From: CAZJFH01 sp964545205
Lineage (GTDB): Bacteria; Pseudomonadota; Alphaproteobacteria; Rhodospirillales; Magnetospirillaceae
DNA length: 64,000 bases
Direction of reading: 5' to 3'
NCBI GenBank assembly: GCA_964545205.1
Contig: CAZJFH010000014.1
Location: forward strand, 1-64,000
The notes under the pieces were generated by a model. The model saw only the letters and a list, made by a program, of their open reading frames with translations. It searched no databases and was not told the origin of the DNA. Numbering within the stretch: the stretch's first letter is position 1; every line of letters starts with the position of its first letter. Positions 21,348 through 29,980 of this stretch are shown here, in pieces. Position numbers and translations under genes: made by a program.

Positions 21348-21440
21348 ATGCCCAGCCGCCGCGAGAAGATCATCGTCGCCCTGATGGGGGCGAGCGTCGT
21401 CCTGATCGGGCTCGGGATGGCGGCGATGAACTTCCTGTAG
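21348..21440 (+). CDS. Possible 30-residue single-span membrane peptide
   Basis: After a short basic start (PSRREK) the product is one hydrophobic helix, IIVALMGASVVLIGLGMAAM, ending NFL. A GTG at 21333 would add five residues. The basic-then-hydrophobic layout follows the positive-inside rule for a small inner-membrane peptide. The ribosome site is weak and I know no family, so this could be chance. Confidence 0.35.
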   Translation: MPSRREKIIVALMGASVVLIGLGMAAMNFL

Positions 21441-21518
21441 GCGCCACGCTTCGAGACGCGCTCCTGCGGAGCGCTCCTCAGCATGAGGCCGTCTCGAAGG
21501 GTGCGGCGGGCCAGAGGC

Positions 21519-22364
21519 CTAGGCCCCCCGCACCACCTGCCGCTGCACCCCCAGGCCCTCGACGCTCAAGGCCACTTGCTGGCCGTCGCGCAGATAGCGC
21601 GGCTCGGGGCGGAAGCCCATGCCGACGCCGGCCGGCGTGCCGGTGGTGATGACGTCGCCGGGCAGCAGCGTCATGCAGCGCGAGACGTAGGCGACGAGTT
21701 CGGCGACCCCGAACACCATGTCGGCGGTGGTGCCGTTCTGGCGGCGCTCGCCGTCGACCTCGCACCACAGGCGCAGCGCCTGCGGATCGGGCACCTCGTC
21801 GGCGGTGACCAGCCACGGGCCCAGCGGGCCGAAGCCGTCGAAGCTCTTGCCCTTGTCCCACTGGCCGCCGCGTTCGAGCTGCCATTCGCGCTCGGAGACG
21901 TCGTTCATCACCGCATAGCCGGCGACATGGGCGAGGGCGTCGGCGGCGGCGACCGAGCGCGCCGGCGTGCCGATGACCACCGCCAGTTCGACCTCGTAAT
22001 CGAGCTTCGCGGCGCCGTCGGGGCGCGGGATGGCGTCGTCGGGTCCGCACAGGCAGGACGTCGCCTTCATGAAGATCACCGGCTCCGTGGGCAGCGGCAT
22101 GCCCGCTTCGGCGGCGTGGTCGCGGTAGTTCAGGCCGATGCCGACGATCTTGCCGATGCCGGCGACCGGCGGGCCCAGGCGCGGATCGCCGGCGACCGTC
22201 GGCAGGTCGTCGCCGGCGAAGTTGCGGATATGGGCCAGGCCCTGCGGCGTCAACCACTCCGGGGTCAGGTCGGGGACCACTTCCGAGAGGTCGCGGATGA
22301 CGCCCCGGGCGTCGAGCAGGCCGGGCCTTTCTTGGCCGGGCGGGCCGTAGCGCAGCAGTTTCAT
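21519..22364 (-). CDS. Fumarylacetoacetate hydrolase-family enzyme
   Basis: A 281-residue protein of the FAH/2-hydroxyhepta-diene-dioate isomerase fold. The C-terminal catalytic core (about 70-281) shows GLNYRDHAAEAGMPLP, metal ligands in LDYEVELAVVIG, GYAVMNDVSEREWQ, KSFDGFGPLGPW and TTGTPAGVGMG. Family members act on acylpyruvates, ureidoglycolate or related C-C bonds with Mg2+; no neighbour reveals which. Start ATG 22364 gives the normal MKLLRYG beginning. Monocistronic. Confidence 0.85.
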   Translation of the reverse strand: MKLLRYGPPGQERPGLLDARGVIRDLSEVVPDLTPEWLTPQGLAHIRNFAGDDLPTVAGDPRLGPPVAGIGKIVGIGLNYRDHAAEAGMPLPTEPVIFMKATSCLCGPDDAIPRPDGAAKLDYEVELAVVIGTPARSVAAADALAHVAGYAVMNDVSEREWQLERGGQWDKGKSFDGFGPLGPWLVTADEVPDPQALRLWCEVDGERRQNGTTADMVFGVAELVAYVSRCMTLLPGDVITTGTPAGVGMGFRPEPRYLRDGQQVALSVEGLGVQRQVVRGA

Positions 22365-22474
22365 GGACCGGACTCCGGGTGGTTTGCCGACGCCGCACGT
22401 CATAGCACGGCGACGGCGCCGGAAACACTGCCCAGGCGTCGGACGTTGACCCAGGAGAGCGATAGGAGGACGCG

Positions 22475-22711
22475 ATGATCCGCACCACCATCATGGTCGC
22501 CGCCGCGACGGCGGCGCTTGCCGGCTGCGGCGGCTCTCCCGACGAGATTTCGGGCGGCGAACTGGTGCCGCTGTCGGCGACGCCGACCTACGAGGCCGGC
22601 ATGAACGTGCCCTACGCGCGCGACGTCGGCGCGCCGCAGAACACCGAGGTGCTCGGGGACGGTCTCGGCTTCGACGTCGGCCAGGATTATCCCGAGCCCG
22701 AAAACCCGTGA
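22475..22711 (+). CDS. Small lipoprotein, unknown function
   Basis: A 78-residue protein with an N-terminal signal and lipobox LAGC (Cys18), then a short acidic, Pro-rich mature part ending YPEPENP. No family recognised. It is followed after 13 bases by the secreted PRC-barrel gene on the same strand, so both products probably sit in the envelope. Good ribosome site (AGGAGGACGCG) before the ATG. Confidence 0.7.
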   Translation: MIRTTIMVAAATAALAGCGGSPDEISGGELVPLSATPTYEAGMNVPYARDVGAPQNTEVLGDGLGFDVGQDYPEPENP

Positions 22712-22724
22712 CGGGAGGAACGAC

Positions 22725-23639
22725 ATGCGCATGTTCGCGATGACCGCGATCGCCCTGGTGCTGGCCGCGCCGGCGGCGCTCGCCCAGGACCGACCGCCCA
22801 CCGAGGCTCCGGCGGCGGCGGCCGAACTGCCCTCGCCGGTGCGTCTGGTCGCCGCCGACGCGGTGGTCGGCAAGCCGGTGCGCGCCAGCGGCGGCGAGTC
22901 CGCCGGCACGGCGGCCTATCTCACCGTCGACTCCGAGACCGGCGCCATCCAGCACCTGCTGGTCGACGCCGCCGGCGGCGAGGGCATGATCGCCGTGCCG
23001 TGGTCGGCGGTTCGCGCCGAGAACGGCGGCGATCTGACCGTGAGCGTGCCGCGCGAGCGGATCGAAGGCGCGCCGCGCGTGCCCGAGTCGCGGCTGGCCG
23101 AGCTCACCCAGCCGAAGCTGCGGACCGAGGTCTGGCGCTACTATGCCCAGCCGCCGGCGGTGCGCGCCGACGAGCGGCGCTCCGAATCGGTGGTCGAGCC
23201 GCGGACGCCCGATACCGCCCGCGCCGCCGAACCGGCCCCGATGGCCAGGGAACAGGTCGGCGACGGCGGTCCCTTCATCTTGCTCGGCCGCCAGCTCGTG
23301 CGCACCGTCGCGCCGCCGTCGGTGACGACGGCCACCGATCTCGAAGGCAAGGAGGTCGAGGCCGAGGACGAGGCGCTGGGCGACATCGCCACGGTGATGC
23401 TCGACGCCGAGGCCGGCCGCGTCGCCTATGTCGTCATCGAGCGCCCGGGCGGCGGCAAGGCGCGGGTGCCGTTCGAGACCCTGCGCTGGGACCGGGACGG
23501 CGGCTTCGCGCTGGAGATCGCCGGCAAGCGCCCGGACCGGCTGCCCGAGATCGCCGAGGCCGAGGTCGCCGATCCGCTCGACCCGGCGGGAATGGCGAAT
23601 CTGTACCGCGATTTCGGAGTTGCGCCGTATTGGCGGTGA
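22725..23639 (+). CDS. Exported protein with two PRC-barrel-like repeats
   Basis: A 304-residue protein. Signal peptide about residues 1-22 (ALVLAAPAALAQ). Two similar segments follow: VGKPVRASGGESAGTAAYLTVD...HLLVDAAGGEGMIAVPW and a later EALGDIATVMLDAEAGRVAYVVIERPGGGKARVPFETL, each in PRC-barrel style. Between them lies a Pro/Arg/Glu linker. Export is unusual for the PRC fold known from ribosome maturation and photosynthesis, but such secreted versions are common in alphaproteobacteria. Its role is unknown. A second PRC protein is at 63573. Confidence 0.75.
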   Translation: MRMFAMTAIALVLAAPAALAQDRPPTEAPAAAAELPSPVRLVAADAVVGKPVRASGGESAGTAAYLTVDSETGAIQHLLVDAAGGEGMIAVPWSAVRAENGGDLTVSVPRERIEGAPRVPESRLAELTQPKLRTEVWRYYAQPPAVRADERRSESVVEPRTPDTARAAEPAPMAREQVGDGGPFILLGRQLVRTVAPPSVTTATDLEGKEVEAEDEALGDIATVMLDAEAGRVAYVVIERPGGGKARVPFETLRWDRDGGFALEIAGKRPDRLPEIAEAEVADPLDPAGMANLYRDFGVAPYWR

Positions 23640-23692
23640 TCCGAGGGCCGGCGACACTGGACGGCCGCCCGCCGGGCGGCCATATCCAGGCC

Positions 23693-24187
23693 ATGCTGCC
23701 GTTCGACATCACCATCTGCGCCGCCGCCGACGTGCACTGCACGGCGGCCGGCCACAGCCACGCCGTCTCGATCATGGATCCCGGCCACCGGGTGCCGTTT
23801 CCCGAATGCGTCGGGGATTCCGACATCCTGCGTCTGAACTTCCACGATCTCGACGGGCCGGTCCCGACCAGCCATCCGACGGTGGCGCGGCTGGCGCGCG
23901 AGGGCAAGGCGATCGTCCTGCCCGACGCGGGCCACGTCCGCGCCATCCTCGATTTCGGCCGCCGCCTCGACCGGGGCGACCGCGTGCTGATCCACTGCAT
24001 GGCGGGGATCTCGCGCTCGACCGCCGCCGCCTGGATCATCGGCTGCCAGGCGGCGCCGGGCCGCGAGCGGCAGATGCTCGACCACATCCGCCGCATCCGG
24101 CCGCAGGCTCTGCCGAACCGGCTGATGGTGCGCATCGCCGACGAGATGCTGGGCCTCGGCGGCCGTCTGACCGACCTCAGGAAGTAA
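23693..24187 (+). CDS. Dual-specificity/tyrosine phosphatase-like protein
   Basis: A 164-residue protein with the Cys-based phosphatase loop HCMAGISRST (HCx5R with S/T after it), preceded by a likely general-acid Asp in NFHDLDGP. The C-terminal helical part RIRPQALPNRLMVRIAD resembles alphaproteobacterial tyrosine-protein-phosphatase-like proteins. The start at 23693 was taken because the first strand FDITIC begins there; the ribosome site (CCAGG) is modest. Substrate unknown. Confidence 0.83.
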   Translation: MLPFDITICAAADVHCTAAGHSHAVSIMDPGHRVPFPECVGDSDILRLNFHDLDGPVPTSHPTVARLAREGKAIVLPDAGHVRAILDFGRRLDRGDRVLIHCMAGISRSTAAAWIIGCQAAPGRERQMLDHIRRIRPQALPNRLMVRIADEMLGLGGRLTDLRK

Positions 24188-24238
24188 TCCCGGCGGCGAA
24201 GCGGCGAACCATTCGGCATCGCCGGCCGTTGTTCGGGC

Positions 24239-25336
24239 ATGATCGACTTGACCGCCCGCACCATCGGCGATTTCGAACCGCTGATCGCCTGGCTCGTCCT
24301 GACCGGCGCCGTGCTGCTGCTGTCGATGGCGGCGCACTGGCTGGCGTTCCGCGTCGCATTCCGCATCGTGCGCCAGACCAAGTCGCGCCTCGACGAGTTC
24401 GTCGTCGAGCGCGCGTGGCGGCCGGCGCGGCTGTTGTTCCTGGTCGTCGCGCTCCTGATCATGCTCCCGACGGGACCGCTCGATGGGGCGGTCGCGGTCG
24501 AGGCGGCGCGCTGGACCAGCGTGGCGCTGACCTTCGCCGTCGCCTGGCTGCTGATCGCCCTGACCGGCATCATGGTCGACTGGGCCGCCGACGCCTACGA
24601 CCTCGCCGCCGCCGACAACGCGCTCGCCAGGCAGGTGCACACGCGGGTGATCATGTTGCGCCGGGTGCTGGTCGCGGCGATCGGGGTCGTCGCCGTGTGC
24701 CTGATGCTGATCACGTTCCCCAGCGTCCGCGAGATCGGCATCTCCCTGTTCGCCTCGGCCGGCGTCGCCGGCCTGATCGCCGGCATGGCGGCGCGGCCGG
24801 CGCTGTCGAACCTGATCGCCGGCATCCAGCTCGCGCTGGCGGCGCCGATCCGGCTCGACGACGTCGTCATCGTCGAGGGCGAGTGGGGGCTGATCGAGGA
24901 GATCACCGCCACCTACGTCGTCGTCCGCATCTGGGACCTGCGGCGGCTGGTGGTGCCGCTGTCCTATTTCATCGAGAAGCCGTTCCAGAACTGGACGCGC
25001 AAGACCTCGGACATCCTCGGCACCGTGACCATCTACCTGGACTACGACGTCCCGGTCGAGGCGATCCGCCAGGAGCTGTTCCGCATCCTCGACGAGAGCC
25101 CGCTGTGGGACCGCAAGGTGTGGAACCTGCAGGTCACCGACTTCAAGGAGCGGGTCGTCGAGCTGCGCTGCCTGATGAGCGCCGCCAGCGCCGGCCTGGC
25201 CTGGGAGCTGCGCTGCCAGGTGCGCGAGCAGCTTCTCGTCTTCATGCAGCGCCACCATCCCGAGGCGCTGCCCCGGTTCCGCGCCGAGGTCGAGGGCCTG
25301 GCGCCGCCCGCCGAACGGCGGGGGGCCGCCGAGTAG
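24239..25336 (+). CDS. MscS-family mechanosensitive channel
   Basis: A 365-residue membrane protein. Four hydrophobic spans precede the MscS core: about 14-36, 60-76, 90-112 and 138-158. The pore helix and beta domain are visible in SLFASAGVAGLIAGMAARPALSNLIAGIQ and PIRLDDVVIVEGEWGLIEEI. The C-terminal alpha/beta part continues to residue 340. Longer than E. coli MscS (286) by an N-terminal hairpin. Probably opens under membrane tension on osmotic downshock. Confidence 0.92.
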   Translation: MIDLTARTIGDFEPLIAWLVLTGAVLLLSMAAHWLAFRVAFRIVRQTKSRLDEFVVERAWRPARLLFLVVALLIMLPTGPLDGAVAVEAARWTSVALTFAVAWLLIALTGIMVDWAADAYDLAAADNALARQVHTRVIMLRRVLVAAIGVVAVCLMLITFPSVREIGISLFASAGVAGLIAGMAARPALSNLIAGIQLALAAPIRLDDVVIVEGEWGLIEEITATYVVVRIWDLRRLVVPLSYFIEKPFQNWTRKTSDILGTVTIYLDYDVPVEAIRQELFRILDESPLWDRKVWNLQVTDFKERVVELRCLMSAASAGLAWELRCQVREQLLVFMQRHHPEALPRFRAEVEGLAPPAERRGAAE

Positions 25337-25397
25337 CCGGAACCATCGCCGCCCTCCGTCTGTTGGATCGTCGAGAAACGCAGACGGGAGGCCGGTG

Positions 25398-26417
25398 ATG
25401 GCGAGAAGCTTTCGCGACATGGTGGTCGTGATCACGGGGGCGTCGAGCGGCATCGGCCGCGCTTGCGCCCATGCCCTGGCGGAGCGGGGCGCGACCCTGG
25501 TGCTGGCGGCGCGCAGCCACGACGCGCTGCGCGCGGTGGCCGAGGAGTGCGGCGCCGCGGGCGGCCGCGCGCTGCCGGTGGTGACCGATGTCGGCGACGA
25601 GAATCAGGTCCGCCACCTCGCCGAGCGGGCGCTCGGCACCTACGGCCGCATCGACGTGTGGATCAACGACGCCGCCGTCACCTTGTTCGGCCGCATCGAG
25701 GAGCTGCCGCCCGGCGCCTTCGAGCGGGTCATCCGCACCAACCTGCTCGGCTACGCCTATGGCGCCCGCGCCGCGATCCCGGCGTTCCGCGAGCAGGGGC
25801 AGGGCATCCTGATCAACGTCGCCTCGGTGGTGGCCTGGGTCGGCCAGCCGTTCACCAGCGCCTACGTCGCCAGCAAATGGGCGATCCGCGGCTTGTCCGA
25901 ATGCCTGCGCATGGAGCTGATGGACGCGCCCCGCATCCATTGCTGCACGGTGTATCCGCCGTCGATCGACACGCCGCTGTTCCAGCACGGCGGCAACTAT
26001 CACGGCCGCGTCGCCCGTCCGATGCCGCCGGTGCATCCGCCGGAAGAGGTCGCCGACGTCGTCCTCGGACTGATCGCGAAGCCCCGGCGCGAGGCCTTCG
26101 TCGGCGCCGAGTCGCGCATGGCGGCCTTCGGCCACGCCATGGCCTCGGCGGCGATGGAACGGATGATGGCGCGCAAGGTCGAGCAGGATCATTTCGAGGA
26201 CCGGCCGGCGCCGCCGAGCGCCGGGAACCTGGTGCGGCCGATGTGGGACGCCGTGCACGGCGGCTGGCGCCAGGGGGCGCAGCAGCGGCGCGGCGAGGTT
26301 TCGACGGCGACCGCGGTGGCCGGCGCGGCGCTGGCGGCGGCGATTCCGATCGGACTGATGGCATGGCGCGAGATGCAGCGGCGGGCGCGCACGCCGGCCC
26401 GCCACATACGCCATTGA
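25398..26417 (+). CDS. Short-chain dehydrogenase/reductase with C-terminal membrane anchor
   Basis: A 339-residue protein. Rossmann motif TGASSGIG (13-20), NDAAV, catalytic Ser143, Tyr156 and Lys160 (YVASK) are all present. After the classical SDR domain (to about 240) an extra segment ends in a hydrophobic helix, ATAVAGAALAAAIPIGLMAW (about residues 302-321), and a basic tail, which suggests membrane attachment. Its stop overlaps the next gene (alpha/beta hydrolase), and a third unknown gene overlaps that one. Start ATG 25398 follows GGGAGG. Confidence 0.88.
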   Translation: MARSFRDMVVVITGASSGIGRACAHALAERGATLVLAARSHDALRAVAEECGAAGGRALPVVTDVGDENQVRHLAERALGTYGRIDVWINDAAVTLFGRIEELPPGAFERVIRTNLLGYAYGARAAIPAFREQGQGILINVASVVAWVGQPFTSAYVASKWAIRGLSECLRMELMDAPRIHCCTVYPPSIDTPLFQHGGNYHGRVARPMPPVHPPEEVADVVLGLIAKPRREAFVGAESRMAAFGHAMASAAMERMMARKVEQDHFEDRPAPPSAGNLVRPMWDAVHGGWRQGAQQRRGEVSTATAVAGAALAAAIPIGLMAWREMQRRARTPARHIRH

Positions 26418-27163
26418 CCCTGGAAAGCCGCCGCGCCAACGCCGCCGGCGGGGCCGTCCACTACCTGCTCGCCGCCGGCGCCGGCGGCGTCCCGGTGGTG
26501 CTGGTGCACGGACTGGCCTCGCACCGCTACATGCGCCGCCTGGCCGAAATCCTGTCGGCGACGCACGACGTCTACGTGCCCGACCTGCCCGGGCACGGCC
26601 TGAGCTGGAAGCCGCCCAGCCATCCCGGCGTCGCCGGGCACGCCGCCCAGCTCGCGGCCTGGATGGACCGCGTGCGGCTGCGCGGTGCCGTGCTGCTGGG
26701 CAATTCGTCGGGCTGCAACGTCATCGCCGAGCTGGCGGTCCGCCGTCCCGACCTGGCGGCGGCGCTGGTGCTGCAGGGGCTGGTCGACCGGCGGCAGTCA
26801 AGGGGCGCGCTGGTGTGGCGCTGGTGGCGCAACGGGCGCCGCGAGCCGTCGATGCTCGAGGTCTCGTCCCGCGACTATCGCGACGCCGGCCTGCGCTGGA
26901 TGCTTCAGGGCATGCGCGAGATGCTGGCCCACCCGCTGGAACGGCGTCTGCCGCTGGTCGGCTGCCCGGCGCTGGTCGTGCGCGGCACCCGCGATCCACT
27001 CGATGGCGGCGACTGGAGCCGCGTCGCGGCCGACCTGCTGCCGCACGGCCGGCTGGTCGAGCTGCCCGGGGTCAGCCACACGGCGAACCACTTCGCACCG
27101 CTGGAGGTCGCCCGTGTCACCGAAGCCTTTCTTGCCGAGCAGACGAATGTCCTCTCCCGCTGA
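26363..27163 (+). CDS. Alpha/beta hydrolase
   Basis: A 266-residue protein with the fold-defining VVLVHGLASHRYM oxyanion segment, nucleophile elbow LLGNSSGC, acid residue in RGTRDPLDG and base His in GVSHTANHF. The start is uncertain: ATG 26363 lies inside the SDR gene; a TTG at 26414 that overlaps the SDR stop as TTGA gives a better domain boundary. Either way translation is coupled to the SDR. Substrate unknown. Confidence 0.83.
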   Translation: MARDAAAGAHAGPPHTPLTLESRRANAAGGAVHYLLAAGAGGVPVVLVHGLASHRYMRRLAEILSATHDVYVPDLPGHGLSWKPPSHPGVAGHAAQLAAWMDRVRLRGAVLLGNSSGCNVIAELAVRRPDLAAALVLQGLVDRRQSRGALVWRWWRNGRREPSMLEVSSRDYRDAGLRWMLQGMREMLAHPLERRLPLVGCPALVVRGTRDPLDGGDWSRVAADLLPHGRLVELPGVSHTANHFAPLEVARVTEAFLAEQTNVLSR

Positions 27164-28541
27164 ACTCGCCGATTTCGACTCCTCCGCCGCGATGGTGCGG
27201 GCGTTGTCGCGTTTCCTGCGCGGCCGCGACTTCCCGCGGCTCGGCCAGTCGCGGCTGCTGGTGCCCTTGGCCAAGCTCAGCAACCGGCTGCCCGGCCGCG
27301 GCCGCCGCGCCACCTTCGCCGTCGGCGGCGCGCTGGAATCGATCTCGCCGCGGCGGACGGGATCGGTCTCGGCCGAGCGGATCGCCGCCTGGACGGCGGC
27401 GCAGTATCCACGGCGAAGCTATCCGGTGGTGATGGTCGGCTCGTCCTGCGGCGCCATGGTCCATCTCGGCGCCGCGCTGGGCGCGCCGTGGCTGCCGCAG
27501 ACCTTCCTGGTGCCGGTGCGGCTGCCGGGGCCGCGCGACGACATGGTCGCGGCGATGCGCGACGGCATCGCGGCGGGCGAACGGCTGCTGGAGGCCAATC
27601 CCGACCTCGACCTGCACCGCATGCACGACGCCAGCCAGGACCGGCTGATGGTGCGCCACATGGCCTATTTCCGGGTCAAGCGCCGGCGCCTCGGTGCCGC
27701 CTACGAGCGCTTCCTGCGCGAACGGCTGGAGCCCGGCGGCACCATCCTGCTGGTCGACTGCCGCCTGACCTGGCCGGTGGTGCGGTTGGGTCCGCGCCAT
27801 GTGTTCCAGCCGGGCGCCGTCGGCGGCGCCACCGAGGCCGAGCATCTCGTCGGCGGCCCGCGGGTGGCCGAATTCCTGGCGCGCCAGGGCGGCAGGCCCG
27901 GCACCTGGCTGGCGCCGCGCCCGAACGACCGGGCTCCCGAGGCCGAGTGGGGCTTCACCGAGGACCTCGCCGAGGACGTGATGGCCTTCGCCGCGCGGCA
28001 TGGATTCCGGGTCGCGCGCATCGCCTACGAGCAGCCCGACGATCCCAGCCCGCTGGTCGCCGACCTGTATCGCTGGTGGTACGCGCGCCGGCGCATCCCG
28101 GCGAACCGGCTGCTGGCCGAGTCGTTCATCGTCCTCGATCCCTGGCGCGCGTTGCGGGTCGGGGCGGTGCCGTTCTGGATGAAGTTCAACATGGCGCCCT
28201 CGGCGCAGCGCCTCGAGGACTACGTCGACAGCCGGCCGGACTTCGACGAGATCGACCTGATGCTGTTCGCCAACGGCATCGCCGGGGTCGGCTGGGCCTC
28301 GCTGGCGCGCTGGCGCGGCATCCTGGCGCGGGCGCGCCGGCGCGGCCGTTTCCTCGGCGTCGACGAGGACGCCTATCCGGCCGACTTCGCCAGCTACGCC
28401 CGCTACGGCGAGGCCCTGCGCGGCATCCCCGCGCGGTATCCGCTGCCGGGCTATCTGACGCTGGACCAGGTGATCGACTTCGGCGAGCGGCGCGCGGGAG
28501 ACTACGCCGTGCGGATCGATCCGCCGCGCCTGGCGGCGTGA
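27147..28541 (+). CDS. Uncharacterised 464-residue protein coupled to the SDR and hydrolase
   Basis: I do not recognise this family. It overlaps the hydrolase gene by 17 bases. It looks soluble and mixed alpha/beta, and is rich in Arg. Notable segments are VVMVGSSCGAMVHLG (about 92-106), which resembles a nucleophile elbow, LLVDCRLTWPVVRLG, and FNMAPSAQRLEDYVD. A string of Trp-rich motifs occurs later (DLYRWWYARRR, FWMKFNM). No signal peptide or membrane helix. The coupled gene order suggests action on the same compound as the SDR and hydrolase, perhaps a lipid. Confidence 0.75.
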   Translation: MSSPAELADFDSSAAMVRALSRFLRGRDFPRLGQSRLLVPLAKLSNRLPGRGRRATFAVGGALESISPRRTGSVSAERIAAWTAAQYPRRSYPVVMVGSSCGAMVHLGAALGAPWLPQTFLVPVRLPGPRDDMVAAMRDGIAAGERLLEANPDLDLHRMHDASQDRLMVRHMAYFRVKRRRLGAAYERFLRERLEPGGTILLVDCRLTWPVVRLGPRHVFQPGAVGGATEAEHLVGGPRVAEFLARQGGRPGTWLAPRPNDRAPEAEWGFTEDLAEDVMAFAARHGFRVARIAYEQPDDPSPLVADLYRWWYARRRIPANRLLAESFIVLDPWRALRVGAVPFWMKFNMAPSAQRLEDYVDSRPDFDEIDLMLFANGIAGVGWASLARWRGILARARRRGRFLGVDEDAYPADFASYARYGEALRGIPARYPLPGYLTLDQVIDFGERRAGDYAVRIDPPRLAA

Positions 28542-28551
28542 GGCGCCCGTC

Positions 28552-29064
28552 TCAGGCGGCCAGGAAGTCGTCGATGTCGGACTGGCTCATCGTCACCTGC
28601 GAGCCGTGGATGATCGCCGAGGCGCAGTCGAGCAGGTGCTGCAGCAGACGCGAGGCGGTCTCGGCCTTGAACGCGGCGGCGCCGTCGTCTCCTTCGGCGC
28701 GGGCGGCGTCGATCTTGGCGACGGCGTTCTGGACGACGACGTTCATCTGCTCGATCGTCTCCTCGAACGGGATCTTGAACCGCGCCGGCACGTGGTCGTA
28801 GGCGGCGATGGCCAGTTCCTTGTCGCGGAAGCCCGACTCGGCGAAGTGCTCCTTGTAGCCCTTCGGCTGCCATTCGCGGCATTCCTCGACGATGTCGGGC
28901 ATGTCGGGAATCATGCCGAGCAGCATGATGATCTCGTTGAAATGGTTCAGGTAATCGGTGGCGAGCAGGCTGGCCGGCGAGATGTTGGTGCCGTCGACCT
29001 TGGCCTGCCAGACCGCGAAGTCCCCGTCATCCTCGTCGGTCGCCACCGTCCCCTCGTCCCCCAC
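28552..29064 (-). CDS. Helical protein with C-terminal FliM N-terminus-like peptide
   Basis: A 170-residue protein without a family I can name. The body is helical, with YLNHFNEIIMLLGMIPDMPD and an EEC-REWQPKGYKEHF segment, and no membrane span. The last residues, SQSDIDDFLAA (160-170), resemble the CheY-binding N-terminal peptide of FliM, as does the tail of the receiver at 6144. CheZ also ends in a CheY-docking peptide, so a CheZ-like or adaptor role is conceivable. GTG at 29064 with AAGG seven bases upstream lies directly after the enoyl-CoA hydratase stop. Confidence 0.7.
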   Translation of the reverse strand: MGDEGTVATDEDDGDFAVWQAKVDGTNISPASLLATDYLNHFNEIIMLLGMIPDMPDIVEECREWQPKGYKEHFAESGFRDKELAIAAYDHVPARFKIPFEETIEQMNVVVQNAVAKIDAARAEGDDGAAAFKAETASRLLQHLLDCASAIIHGSQVTMSQSDIDDFLAA

Positions 29065-29850
29065 CTAGCAGCCTTGCCACACGGGCTCGCGCTTGCCCAG
29101 GAAGGCGTCGATGCCCTCCTCGGCGTCCCTGGCCAGCATGTTACGCGTCATCACCTCGGACGCAAAGTCATAGGCCGCGTCGAGGCCCATTTCGAGCTGC
29201 CGGTAGAACGCCTCCTTGCCGATCTTCAGCGTCAGCGGCGACTTCTTCGCCACCATGCCGGTCAGCTCGGCGACGGCCGCATCCAGGCGCTCGGGGGGCA
29301 CGGCGTAATTGATCAGCCCGAAGCGCTCGGCCTCGTCGGCGGTGATGGGGCGGCCGGTCAGCAGCATCTCCATCGCCTGCTTGCGCCCGACCGCCCGCGA
29401 CAGCGCCACCATCGGCGTCGAGCAAAACAGGCCGATATTGACCCCCGGCGTCGCGAACTTGGCGGTGTCGGCCGCCACGGCGAGGTCGCAGCTCGCCACG
29501 AGCTGGCAGCCGGCCGCCGTCGCCATCGCGTGGACCCGGGCGATCACCGGCTGCGGCAGACGCACGATCGAGGTCATCACCCGCGAGCACTGGCGGAACA
29601 GCGCCTCGTAATTGTCGCGGCCGGGATTGGCGCGCATCTCCTTCAGGTCATGGCCGGCGCAGAAGGCGGGGCCGTTGGCGGCCAGCACCACCGCGCGCAC
29701 CGAGGCGTCGCCGGCGGCGGCGTCCAGCGCCTCCTGCAGCGCCGTCATCAGCGCCACCGACAGCGCGTTGCGCGCCTGCGGCCGGTTCAGGGTCAGCGTG
29801 CGGATGCCGTCGGCATCGTTGCGCAGCAGGATGGGCTCGTGGTCGGACAT
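29065..29850 (-). CDS. Enoyl-CoA hydratase/isomerase-family protein
   Basis: A 261-residue crotonase. Oxyanion-hole segments are AFCAGHDLKEM (about 63-73) and the ATAAGCQLVASCDLAVA region; TPGVNIGLFCSTPMVALSR follows as usual. The catalytic Glu pair of classical hydratases is not plainly conserved, so isomerase or another acyl-CoA reaction is possible. Good ribosome site CAAGGAGACGGCA. Divergent from a thioesterase gene, with a LiuR-like box between them. Confidence 0.87.
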   Translation of the reverse strand: MSDHEPILLRNDADGIRTLTLNRPQARNALSVALMTALQEALDAAAGDASVRAVVLAANGPAFCAGHDLKEMRANPGRDNYEALFRQCSRVMTSIVRLPQPVIARVHAMATAAGCQLVASCDLAVAADTAKFATPGVNIGLFCSTPMVALSRAVGRKQAMEMLLTGRPITADEAERFGLINYAVPPERLDAAVAELTGMVAKKSPLTLKIGKEAFYRQLEMGLDAAYDFASEVMTRNMLARDAEEGIDAFLGKREPVWQGC

Positions 29851-29920
29851 TGCCGTCTCCTTGGTTTTCCTCCGGGCCGAAGTCTGCGCCGGCCGGGCCG
29901 ATGGCGCAACCCCGGTTCCG

Positions 29921-29944
29921 TTGACGTAAACGTAAACGCGCGTG
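29921..29944 (+). promoter_or_regulatory. LiuR-like operator (TTGACGTAAACGTAAACG) between divergent acyl-CoA genes
   Basis: The box at 29921-29938 contains ACGT twice, six bases apart, and resembles from memory the binding motif of the MerR-type leucine-catabolism regulator LiuR. It also starts with a TTGACG that could act as -35, with a weak -10 (TAGGCT) at 29945. It lies 37 bases before the thioesterase start and 71 bases from the hydratase start. Confidence 0.5.
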
Positions 29945-29980
29945 TAGGCTCGTCGTCCCTCAGCCCAGCCGGAGGTCGCG

